Below, one piece after another: positions 23,761 through 33,623 of a stretch of 64,000 bases of DNA (within the stretch, counting starts at the first letter, position 1; the number at the start of each line of letters is the position of its first letter). This stretch comes from Linum tenue. Its lineage: Eukaryota > Streptophyta > Magnoliopsida > Malpighiales > Linaceae. Under the pieces are notes generated by a model, which had not been told where the DNA came from, did not search any database, and saw only the letters and a list, made by a program, of their open reading frames with translations. The translations under genes and the position numbers were made by a program. The stretch covers positions 80,842,547 to 80,906,546 of the forward strand of contig CAMGYJ010000005.1 in NCBI GenBank assembly GCA_946122785.1, in the 5' to 3' direction.

Positions 23761-24030
23761 TTTGGGTTGAGCTCAACGTTTCAAGCAATGAGCTTTGTAC
23801 CAAACTCGAATGATCAGTGGATCAAACTGGACCCTGAAACGTCTCGTATTAATTGGGCTAGAGTGCTGGGTGGACACTAATATACAAACGTGTATTCTCT
23901 TGTATTCCTGATGTGGTACATATTAATTTTTGAGTTCCTTCTTAAGAGGCCTCCTACTTATAAGTTTATGAACACTTATATACAAGTATCTCCTCATTTG
24001 GATTTCGGATATGGTATTTGGGTTCTTCAT
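23760..24030 (-). repeat. Diverged LTR pieces related to the TRIM at 14776-15930
   Basis: On the minus strand the tract GTACCACATCAGGAATACAAG then TGTATATTAGTGTCCACC and TAATACGAGACG follows the order of the TRIM LTR. A second, weaker copy lies next to it (TACTTGTATATAAGTGTTC, AGTAGGAGGCCTCTTAAG). The ends could not be fixed. Confidence 0.45.
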
Positions 24031-24489
24031 TGCATAATTCATGGAAGAACTAAAGTATGAGCTGGTAAGCAAAAGAACGAGCTGAAATAGTGAAGAAGCC
24101 GTCCAAGGGACAGCCTTGATGTCTAAGCAAAGAACTTTGGACCACGAGTTAGGCGACATTATACCATGGCCCCTACCATAACTTGTTACGGGCTAGTGCA
24201 ACGTGAACACATATTGAAATTGTACACCAGGGTTATATAAAAATGGTTGTGATATCTAGTTCCTATATATATATATAGCTTGGCAATAAAGAAAGAGAGA
24301 GTTGAAAATTGAAGGTCAGATAACAGGTGGAGTACTACTTAAGGTATTTGAACATGCCTGCAATCTTCAGGTTCGATGTTAGTGGTAATATCACTAGATC
24401 AAGCTCGTGTTAATGTTTGTAAAATTTTTTCTTTTTCAAGTAGAAAGAAATGCATCTACAGTGTCTAAGATCAATTACGAATAAGACAT

Positions 24490-24885
24490 TTTTGAACAGT
24501 GCCCATTACATCACAAAAGATCCAGAATTTGAAATCGTTATCGCTCACATTGATAAGATATGTGCCAAAATTAAGACTATGTCCAGGAAATCTGCTGCAT
24601 AATGACATTCTCTATAGACCCCGGGAGATTTTAACATCCCAACCAAAATTCAGCATTCGAATAATCTCGTGCACTAGAATGGCATGATGGTGGTCATACT
24701 CCTCCTTGTTTGAGATAATCCTAATGGCCGTTGTTGAATCCACACACATGATAGTTTTCTTGTACCCTGCTTTTCCAGACACGTTTGATGAGGCCTACTT
24801 CTGCAGCTTTTAGCTCCGCTCGTGTAATTGAGCAAGTGTTCAGGTTAGTTGAGAACTGAAGGCGTCAAAACATCGACCTAAGCGA
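24490..24885 (-). pseudogene. RNase H domain fragment of a plant LINE-type element
   Basis: The minus strand reads SITRAELKAAEVGLIKRVWK. After a frameshift it continues GYKKTIMCVDSTTAIRIIS, then HHAILVHEIIRMLNFGWDV. This order (AELKA, then a strand ending in D-S, then a helix before a tryptophan-containing strand) is that of the plant RVT_3-type RNase H domain. Stops follow. No RT part is adjacent. Confidence 0.55.
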
Positions 24886-24889
24886 TCCT

Positions 24890-26008
24890 GGATGTCCATG
24901 ACATTTAGGTAATTATCTTCATCGAGAGTCATTGTCGGTATGATTAGAGATTCTTAATCCAGGATTAACATATTAACCAAATAAAATCAGACTTGAATCA
25001 TTTTCAAAAATGATTCTAGAGTGGTGGATGGATGCGTAATTTAGAACGATCCTCTCTTTAATATTTTGAAAGTTGAAACTATAATGTATGTATTCATATA
25101 TCAACAAAACATTGCAAGCGGCCGGCCAGACCAGAACATGATTAGCAAGGGTTAACAACGATCCGGTTCACATCGAACTCAATCGATATTCGGACCACAT
25201 TATATCGGGTTGAATATATTCTTCGATTTGGTTATGATCCTATGAATTATTTTTAAGTATGAAAAGAAATGGACGAAATTGAATTTAGACCGAAGCTAAT
25301 CGAACTAAATGAAGCAAACATGCTTTTGATCCGAGTGCTAAATCAATTCGATATGGTTCTGAACTGAATCGGATGTCCTCCCCTCGCTCTATATCGGACT
25401 TCATCATGGTCATATAGAATATAGATTCTCTCTGTGTTGTCCCTGTTCGTCAACCGCGCGAAGAAGAAAAATGCTACAATGGAAGGTTGGAAGATAATTT
25501 ACTCGAGCCCCACATCAAATTATGTATCGTTATTATATGAAGTAGCAGGTGAATCTTTTTCCTCCACTGACCCACCATTTATTTTTCACTGTAAATTGAT
25601 CATTGACTATTCAACACTCCTTCAAGTCAAGCTTTCTACAGTGATTATGTCGATCAAAGCCAAAAACTAGTAAACTGTGATTCCCATGATTGTTGTTGGT
25701 CTATGATTTCAATATAAGTAATTGCAATATGGACATTATTAATTTATTATCTCAGTATCGTTACTAGCTCAACGTTTAAGCTATTTTTAAGTAAACTTTC
25801 AATAAAGTAGTTAGGGCTGTTAATGAACCAATTCGCTTATGAACGCTCAGCATCCAACTAGAGTAAAACTTGTTCGACACTCTGCTCATCTTCAATTGAT
25901 TGATCTTGCGAACAATCTCGTTTGAAAATGAGCGGAGCTCAAGCCATGACGAGTTCAGCTCGATAATTTGGCGAACCATCTCGAAGGCCTTTAAGTGTTT
26001 GTTGTTCT
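24890..26008. other. Intergenic region upstream of the LRR gene
   Basis: It contains a GGGCTGTTAATGAACC-started tract at about 25,805-25,990 that resembles the TAGGGCTG MITE family, and otherwise AT-rich DNA. I see no gene. Confidence 0.35.
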
Positions 26009-26015
26009 ATATAAT
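26008..26015 (+). promoter_or_regulatory. Putative TATA box of the LRR gene
   Basis: TATATAAT lies about 155 bases before the first in-frame ATG (26165) and 245 before the preferred ATG (26255). It is the only good TATA-like word close upstream. Confidence 0.45.
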
Positions 26016-26254
26016 GCAAACAAACAAAATAACAAACACACACAAGAAGCTGAAATTCTGGGAAAGATGGAGTGATAGCTAGCTTAGCTAGCTCGTGAAA
26101 TGAACCCGAATGGAGGCCCACCATCACTTCCCTTTGTCCGATGCTTTGTGACTTCTAAGCCTTAATGGCCATCTTCTACACTAGCCACAAGATCAACAAA
26201 CAAAAACCTACACAAATCCAAAAACACACCCATCAAAGTTCACAGTCTCTGAAA

Positions 26255-27559
26255 ATGATGCAGACCAGGAGCAAGCGCCATACCCATCATACCAAGATCT
26301 CCCTCTTGTCTCTGTTCTTCCTCCTCCTCCTCCTACCCACAACCAACACAGCCGCCGCCGCCGTCACAATCGGCGGCGGCGTCAGCGTCGGAATCGGCAA
26401 TGCAGGTACAGGAGGCGTGTGGATCGGCGGCGGAGTCACCTCCCAAAACCCTAACCCTCCTGCCGGCTCGACCCTCGACGCCGCTTACTCTGCTCTCCAG
26501 GCCTGGAAATCCGCAATCTCCGCCGACCCTTCCGGCGTCCTCGCCACGTGGGTCGGCCAGAATGTCTGCTCCTACAAAGGCATCTTCTGCAAACAACAAT
26601 CCCCCTCTTCTTCCTCCACTCCCACCGTCACCGGAATAGATCTCAACCGTGCAAATCTCCAGGGAACCCTCGTCACCGAGCTTTCCCTCTTAACCGATTT
26701 GACCCTCCTCCACCTCAATTCCAACAGATTCCGCGGTGCCGTCCCGGAGACATTCCGTGACCTAATTTCCCTCCAGGAATTAGACCTCAGCAACAACCAA
26801 TTCTCCGGCCAGTTCCCTTCCTCCGTCCTCTACATCCCCAATCTCGTCTACCTCGACCTCCGATTCAACTCCTTCTCCGGCCCAATCCCCGACGCCCTCT
26901 TCGACAAGCGCCTCGACGCCATCTTCCTCAACAACAACCAATTCGACGGCGAAATCCCCGACAATCTCGGCAACTCCCCTGCCTCCGTCATCAATTTGGG
27001 CTACAACAAGTTCACCGGACAGATCCCCTTAAGCCTGGGGTTCATGAACTCGAGGCTCAAGGAGATTCTCTTCCTCAACAACCAGCTCACGGGGTGCGTC
27101 CCCGAAGGAATCGGGCTCTTCTCCCAGATGCAGGTTTTCGACGTCAGCTTCAATTCCCTGATGGGTCATTTGCCCGACACGGTGGCGTGCTTGAACGAGA
27201 TCGAGGTTCTGAATTTGGCACACAATGAGCTTTCGGGTTCGCTCCCCGAGCTGGTCTGCTCGTTGCGGAGCTTGGTGAATTTGACGGTGGCGTACAATTT
27301 CTTTTCTGGGTTCAGTCAGGAGTGCGCGAAGCTGTTTGTGAGGAACGTCGGGTTTGATTTCGAGTCGAATTGTATCCCCGGGAGGGATATGCAGCGGCCG
27401 CAGCCGGAGTGCTCGTTGGTGCCCGGCGGTGGGTTGAGTTGTTTGAGGATTCCGGCGGCCCAGCCGCTGGTTTGTGGGTCGATTTTGGGTAGGGTTGGTT
27501 CCGGCGCCGATCGGCAGGTTCGGCCGGGACCAGGATCAGGATCATCCTCTTCGCCGTGA
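26255..27559 (+). CDS. Secreted leucine-rich repeat protein (LRX-like N-terminal type, no extensin tail)
   Basis: This is a single exon of 434 codons from ATG 26255. An in-frame ATG at 26165 would add 30 polar residues. I prefer 26255 because it puts the hydrophobic signal core (LLSLFFLLLLLPTTNTAAAA) about 17 residues from the start. A Gly-rich spacer follows, then the LRR cap (AAYSALQAWKSAISADPSGV with the NVCSYKGIFC cysteines). About ten plant-type LRRs of pattern LxxLxLxxNxFxGxIP end in a Cys-containing cap (CAKLF, NCIPGRDMQRPQPEC). The family includes LRX and LRX-like cell-wall proteins; those have a Ser-Pro extensin domain after the cap, which is absent here, and only a short GSGSSSSP tail remains. 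It likely acts in the cell wall. Its ligand is unknown. Confidence 0.85.
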   Translation: MMQTRSKRHTHHTKISLLSLFFLLLLLPTTNTAAAAVTIGGGVSVGIGNAGTGGVWIGGGVTSQNPNPPAGSTLDAAYSALQAWKSAISADPSGVLATWVGQNVCSYKGIFCKQQSPSSSSTPTVTGIDLNRANLQGTLVTELSLLTDLTLLHLNSNRFRGAVPETFRDLISLQELDLSNNQFSGQFPSSVLYIPNLVYLDLRFNSFSGPIPDALFDKRLDAIFLNNNQFDGEIPDNLGNSPASVINLGYNKFTGQIPLSLGFMNSRLKEILFLNNQLTGCVPEGIGLFSQMQVFDVSFNSLMGHLPDTVACLNEIEVLNLAHNELSGSLPELVCSLRSLVNLTVAYNFFSGFSQECAKLFVRNVGFDFESNCIPGRDMQRPQPECSLVPGGGLSCLRIPAAQPLVCGSILGRVGSGADRQVRPGPGSGSSSSP

Positions 27560-28074
27560 CATTTGGGGTAGGGTGGGTAATTTTGGGTTGACGGGTTGGG
27601 TTGGTTTGAGTTGACTGTTGTAAGTTGAATCATCAATCAGTATGTATATTAGTTGATGGGATGGGATCGGTTCATTAATGATTCTGAACTTCCTTCTTAT
27701 CTTCTGGGTGGCTAACCGATCTTTCTCTCTGATTTATTGCTCTCGTGGTGGTTGGGATTTACTGGGAATGGTTTTCGGGAATGGTGCTTAATTAGTTATG
27801 TATGTGTTGGCAAATGGCAATGGAAGTAGAAATGATGGTGTTCGCAAGAGGGACCATTTTGTGGGCAATGAACCAGAAATGGTTAAGAAGGGACATCTTG
27901 TCGTGGGTTTCAATGGTTTCAACTTTTTGGTGAAAACGCTTCAATGTTCCTGCTCAACTGAATGTAGATCGAAATTGGTAGGTGCTTATTCGATGTTAGA
28001 GCACGTTTGGAAGTTGTCATTGCGATTGTTAAATAGATGTATTGTTGTGAACTTATGTATAATAATATATATTG
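27560..28074. other. 3' flank of the LRR gene
   Basis: This is probably 3' UTR and spacer. The plus-strand frame at 27798-28097 and the minus-strand frames here show no family features. No poly(A) signal stands out clearly. Confidence 0.35.
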
Positions 28075-28518
28075 ATGAATTTGATGAAATATATTAACAA
28101 ATACAGCCCTGATGCAGTCGTGATTGATGCCAACGGCATTGGTGTACAAACCTATTATTACCTAGAGGATTTGGGATATTTTGTTACGGCAGAAAAAGGA
28201 CAAAGTCGAGCCGATGACCATGAGTCCTATAGGAATCGTCGTACAGAACTATACGTAAAATTTTCCGAGTGGCTGTTGTTGTCACCAATCCCTAATCACG
28301 ATGGCTTAATCCGAGATTTTAAATCTTTAGAAGCGTTTTGTGAGCCGAATACGGGCAAATTAGCCCTAGAGTCTAAGAGGGTAAAAGGGACAGTGAGTAC
28401 CGATTATTCCGATGCTCTCGCTTATACTTTTGCGGTAAATCCTGCGAGAAAGGATAACCAATATAGCCGAAGTATTGGTTTGGCATATGAGATAGTGTTA
28501 AAAGTTGAGATAAAATAA
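28075..28518 (+). pseudogene. Phage terminase large subunit-like C-terminal nuclease domain, N-terminally truncated
   Basis: This is an open frame of 147 codons from ATG 28075. It reads SPDAVVIDANGIGVQTYYYL early, RADDHESYRNRRTELYVKF in the middle and GKLALESKRVKGTVSTDYSD followed by ALAYTFAVNPARKD near the end. The spacing matches the RNase H-fold nuclease of tailed-phage terminases: a strand ending in a metal-binding Asp, a helix with N-R-R-E, a basic LESK loop and a final D-S/A-DAL-A helix. The N-terminal ATPase half, about two thirds of a normal terminase, is absent. After NPARKD the frame runs into unrelated residues and stops at 28518. I saw no intron, and the frame is undamaged, unlike nearby decayed elements. 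Plants have no known terminase. Phage or bacterial DNA transferred to the genome, or an assembly chimera, are the alternatives. Confidence 0.6.
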
Positions 28519-29480
28519 TATGTGTTTACTAAAAAAAATGATGCATTCTAAACAATACAAGTGTAATAACAATCTCATAGAAACAATGAGGATTTTTTTT
28601 TAAATTTGAATTAAAAAATAATAGATTTATGATGGATTTGTTGGTATTATAGATTTAATGAATCTATTGTTTGCTTGTTGGATTTATTATGGATTTTGTT
28701 TGATTATATTTGTGAGAAGCGATATGGTATTGGAAAATGAGGATTTTGATAAATTTTGAGTTTTAGAAGATTCAAGATTCATGATAGGCAATATAGATTT
28801 GAAGAATCTGTTATTTCTTTGTTGGATTTTATTATGGATTTTGTTTGATTATATTTGTTGGTGTGATTAATTTTTACTCTCCTAAAATTGGCTATCAAGC
28901 AATGGACTTTGGGGCAAGTATATAATTTATTGGATTTAGGACCCAAATCTCTCAAAAATCCATGAAGCAAATTAAAAACTACCCTACCAAAAAGTTTACT
29001 CAAAAAATTTGCGTCTCAAAGATGTGATTGTAGGTAGGGATGACAACGAATCGGGTTGGGGCGAATAGTGCATATTCATTATTCTACTAACATAGTTAAA
29101 ATCAAAATAATAACTAATGGAGTTTCAGATATCCACTACTATCCATGAGTAATAGTTTATCTTTATAACTCCAACCATTAACATCCACACTTGTAGTGAC
29201 ATTACACAAGTGACGCACGACAATAAATTGCTAGAATGAAAAAAATTAGTTAAAACAACATAATTTCATGAAAATATTATATATGTATAATATATGTCAC
29301 ATATATTGAAAAAAAAAATAACAATATCTAGACAAAATACATATACATGTGTATAATCGGGTGGGTTTGTGTTGAATAGTGGGAAACCAATTCATTATCC
29401 GTAATGTTCGAAATTGAATCTCACGGATTCGAATTGATATTCACAGATATTTTTTCCATTTGACATTCCAAACTGTAGGT
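28519..29480. other. AT-rich spacer with a partial repeat
   Basis: A tract around TTGTTGGATTTATTATGGATTTTGTTTGATTATATTTGT occurs twice about 130 bases apart (28,670-28,720 and 28,815-28,860). It resembles inverted material at 51,230-51,390. From about 29,100 the sequence resembles 36,960 onward, the start of the segmental duplication. I see no gene. Confidence 0.4.
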
Positions 29481-30030
29481 TGCAAAGTAAAGAAGATACA
29501 CATCAGGTTAAAACAAACTGTACTCCCCACCCTCTCCTTTCGCATGTGCATTGTTAGGCTAAAAGCATATTCAACAAGTTCCTTGGGAAACAATCAAGCG
29601 TGAGCAGCTAACATGGGTCTTGTTGCAGACGAATGGGGCATGCTAGCATATAGACAAACAGTGTCTTTTGTCATTCTCCGGTAGGGTTTATTCCATCTGC
29701 GTATCTCAGATGGCTGTCCCTTTGCATTATACAAATCAGACCTTAGATAGACACCAGGTCCATCGACTGTCTGTATCTAACACATTAGGTCACATGGATG
29801 AGTGCTCATCGCAATTCGGTCCGGAATCTGCAGCCAGGAACCTGACGTTTGTTGACAACAGGACATCTTATCGCATTTTACAACAGTGTGAATCACACAA
29901 CTATCATTGAACAATTATAGAACATGCAATTCAGTGTCGGTCACAGCTTCGTTGTATAATCATTTTATTTCGTATTAAAAAAACATATTCCCGTGGTGTA
30001 CACAATCAAAACAACTCGTTTCCATGCGAT

Positions 30031-30358
30031 TTAATCAAACTCTTTTGATGTGATACTTGTGATGTCCTCATCCACACCAGAAGTAGGGTTTACCATTAAC
30101 AGGAAAGGGTTCGGTTCTAGACTTCTAGTCCAATAAGTCAGCCTTCCAGAGTCCACCAGAATTTCTTGCAGCGAAAGGTAACTCCAACCTAACCTCTGTA
30201 ACTTTTCTGAACTCATTTCTTTCTTCTCCTGTCCATCTGTAAAGCTACCACCCACCGACAAAAATGTTAAACTGCATTAGCCACACTTGGAAAGGAGAGG
30301 CAGATAAGCAAAACTAAGAATGCCGAATCGAGCAGATGCATAAAAACTATTGTTGAGA

Positions 30359-30391
<33 letters not shown>

Positions 30392-31928
30392 ACCTTAATC
30401 TGGCGCCTTAGACCAACTCGGCCATCTCAACTTGTTGATACCTAATATCTTAATGTGCTTCTAGTATTAGTTCTATGCAGGATTAGTCAAGAAGAGTAAT
30501 AGAACTGTGAAGGGCTTACTTCTTAGGATAATTGTAGTTGGGATATTTGTCCTTCAATATATCCACAATATCCTTTATATGGACAGAATGTGAAGTACAG
30601 ATGTATCTTTCTTGTGCCTCAGGCTTCTCGTACACCAGAACCAATGCTTCTGCTACATCGCACATCCACCACCCGGTGGTGCCAATTATCCGCCAAGTCC
30701 GATCCTTCTGCATATGGCAGCAAATAAAGCTCATGAATGAGAATACATTACAGTTCTAGCTGCAGTAGCACAGCAAAAGGGAAGATCGAAACCCATAAAC
30801 CAACTTTGGAAGCAACTCAGCTACATGGATGGAAGCTTGACAATTCGCACACAGGATACCAATGGCTGGCTACCTTTCAAAAGCTTGGCGAGAAGCAAGG
30901 TGCTTGCATTCGTGGTGGGCTGCAGGATTGGCCCGAGGATGAGATTGGGACAAACACTCACTACATCAAGTCCATTGGCTTTCCCAAACTCAAATGCCTT
31001 GCTCTCAACTTCTGTCTTGGAGACACAGTACCATTTCTGCAGGCAACCAACAGTATAAAATTAACATGGTTCCCGTTAGAGTTTGGATAAAAAAGCAAGC
31101 CGTTTTTTTGTTCTTGTCATACCATTACTACCTATGAACCAATTCAATGAGAAGTTAAACACAGGGTCTTGTACTACTAATTAATAAAACAGCATTGCTT
31201 TCTCCATAAGAGAGTAGTAATAACCAGACCTCAATAGCTCTGCAATGTTCAATGTCGGACCAGCAAGACTCGTCCATGACCCGACTATCAGGCCAAGAAG
31301 GGTTCATCATAAGAGCAGCACTAGAAGACACAACCACAACTCGCTCGACCTTCGCTTCGAGGCATGCTTTCAGGACATTTAGGGTTCCTTTCACTGCTGG
31401 CTCGATCAAGTCAACCTAAGAACAGAGCTCGTGTGTGAGGGAAGTCGCTTCCTTTTGTTTGTGGGTCGCTGTAGATTGTAATCAATTGAAGAACCCAGAA
31501 TCAGGGGAATAAGAAATAGGGAACTGGCCTGACCTGAGGGTTTGCCACAGAGGAAGAGGGAACAGGGCTGGCGACATGGAAAACTCCCGAGCAGCCTTGA
31601 ATTGCATAGAACAGAGATGAGTAGTCCAGTAAATCGGCCTTCACGAGCTTCAGATTCGAGGATGCGTTTGGGAGCTGCTTCAAATGGGCATATTTTTCAT
31701 CCTCTGCAACATTCAAATTCAAAAGCCATTACTAATCAAATTGAAGTACTTCTAGTAAAGAAGATGGGTTTGATGAATCAAAATTGGGGGTTTTATTAGT
31801 TGAAACTTACAGGGATCTCTGACGGTGCCTCGGACTGGATAGTTCTTGGAGAGGAGGAGATGAACAACCCAGGAGCCCAAGAAACCTCCGGCGCCGGTCA
31901 CGCATACAGTTCCCTTCGCCGTCGACAT
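30031..31928 (-). pseudogene. CCR-like gene A, broken (short-chain NAD(P)-binding reductase family)
   Basis: Six exons can be placed: 31811-31928, 31534-31703, 31230-31415, 30874-31036, 30520-30707 and 30031-30244. The N-terminus has the Rossmann loop [11 protein letters not shown], and exon 4 has the catalytic Y-x3-K (KWYCVSKTEVES). Intact copy C has 319 codons. Copy A has three lesions. The codon formed by joining exons 1 and 2 is TAG where C and B have TTG. Exon 5 lacks 2 bases (188 against 190), shifting the frame at VVDVR. Exon 6 lacks bases near its end, replacing the [10 protein letters not shown] tail by an unrelated tail to the TAA at 30031. A tRNA-Leu gene lies in intron 5. The family includes cinnamoyl-CoA reductase and relatives; the CCR signature NWYCYGK is not present. 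Confidence 0.8.
30351..30431 (-). tRNA. tRNA-Leu (anticodon AAG), in intron 5 of CCR-like gene A
   Basis: An 81-nt cloverleaf can be folded. The acceptor stem is GTTGAGA/TCTCAAC with A73, and the anticodon stem-loop is CCAGA-TTAAGGT-TCTGG. There is a long variable arm of the Leu type (TCCGAAAGGGC) and a T arm GTGGG-TTCAAAT-CCCAC. A-box (TGGCCGAGTTGG) and B-box (GGTTCAAATCC) are present, and a T5 run follows on the minus strand as a Pol III stop. It is on the same strand as the host gene. Confidence 0.95.
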
Positions 31929-32229
31929 GAGATCGGACTCGGAGAGTGTGGGGAGGGAACGATGAGGTTTAATGTCTGAGGCTTCTCTGTAGCTTTTGAA
32001 AACCCATTTTTGTAAGCTGCCATTGAAGAAGCTTGGTGTGGGCTTGCCACCGAATGCTGTTCTGTGTCCGAATCAGCCGCCATCTCCAAGTGGGATTAAG
32101 GCGAAATTCTTGACGCCAAGTCGTCAAGAGCGACCTGTGTTCTCATTATTGACGACGCAAGTGCTGACGTGGGTCGGTGCACAGGCAGTGCTTTATTCAC
32201 TTATTTTTTTTTGTCACTGAAGGACAAAT

Positions 32230-32930
32230 TGGTTTGGCATTTTGAGAAATTGTAAGGGATTTATTTGATTCAATTGTATTGTTTTGGGTAATTGAATCAA
32301 ATTGAATGTTCGGCCGCAGAAAATTTGATCCGATCAATTTGATTTTTCTGAATTGATCCGCTTTAAGTCAAATTTCAATTGTTTGGGATGACGGTAGAAA
32401 TAATTGTGAAATCACACTCGAGATTCTACCGAAAAGTTATACTATAATCATGATTTAACCGTAATTCAACTATTTCGTACCACTAATCACTTATCATTTT
32501 GGGATACTTATCTAATATTTCTGGACCGTTCAAAAGGTAAAGTACGAAAAATATTGCTTACTAGACTTCCCCTTAAAACATTGAAAAACATGAGACTCAT
32601 CTCACAAAGTTAGAAATCCACAAAGTTAGAAACCTTTCAAGCAAACTCCCTCAAGTCAAAAGTATACACCGAATGAACTGAAAGCATGATCCAACTGTCG
32701 ATGCTCATTTGCGGTTAATGGAGAGCAGTATCTTGGAAAACTTCCACTCTGATTCGCAACACTCGCTCGCAGAAGAATTCAATTTAACTTTCATAACTTT
32801 AGACAAATTTCTAATCACCAATGCCCATCCTCCCTCAAGAGAGTACTAATTAACTTGCGTGGAAACACCAAGGTGTATACATTAGTTGAAGGAAGGATTC
32901 AGCTATAGTCTAAGAACCCTGCCTTCTTAT
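32230..32930. other. Spacer between CCR-like genes A and B
   Basis: It holds AT-rich sequence shared with 43,250-43,790 (for example TTTTGGGATACTTATCTAATATTTC), part of the segmental duplication. At its right end stand bases of the original last exon of gene B (GCCTTCTTAT), cut off by the MITE at 32931. No other gene. Confidence 0.5.
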
Positions 32931-33623
32931 TAGGGATGGCAATGGGTCGGGTTGGGTCGGGTTTTGTCAAACCCAAACCCATGGGTTTATCTCTGAAAAA
33001 AACCCGGGGTAAAACCCACTGGGTTTGAAAAACTCAAACCCAACCCAACCCGTTGGGTATCCGCGGGTTCATGGGTACCCACGGGTTTTGTCGTAAAAAT
33101 TTTACAATTACAAGTTCTTATCAAAATTAAAGCCAAATATCAATCTCTCAATACAAATTATCCATATATAAAACACCATTCTAGAAAATTCAAGCAAATC
33201 ACAAATAAACTATACAAATTGTTCAACACCAATCTAGAAAACTCAAAAAAATTGAAGCAAATCATAAATTGTTCAACACCAATCCATAAATAACATGTTT
33301 AATTGAAAGATTCTTTTCTTTACTCTCCACTTCATAACATCAACTTCATTCTACACAATTAAAAAGAAAAAATTAGATATGTCTCCACAAACATAAATAA
33401 GATTAGTTGTTTAGAATATTAAATATACCAAAAAAATTAATTATATGAGTGGGCGGGTACCCACGGGCCGGGTTCATCTAAACCCAAACCCAACCCAACC
33501 CATTGAATAGTGAACGGCTTTAAACCCAAACCCGGCCCAAAACCCGTCAACACGGATTTTACCCGCATTGACCGGGTTGGGTCGAGTGGGTACCCATGGG
33601 TTCGGGTTTTATTGCCATCCCTA
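32931..33623. mobile_element. hAT MITE with TAGGGATGGCAA ends, copy 2, in the last exon of gene B
   Basis: It has perfect termini TAGGGATGGCAAT...ATTGCCATCCCTA and a perfect 8-bp duplication CTTCTTAT (32923-32930, 33624-33631). It is the inverted counterpart of 19890-20591, with the same GGGTTTGGGTTTAAA and TTCACTATTCA subterminal words. It interrupts the last coding exon of the CCR-like gene B, and its first three bases, read on the minus strand, form an in-frame TAG. Confidence 0.92.

Noticed and set aside
26333..26599. Minus-strand and other-frame ORFs across the LRR gene
   Set aside because: They are shadows of the GC-rich LRR coding sequence.
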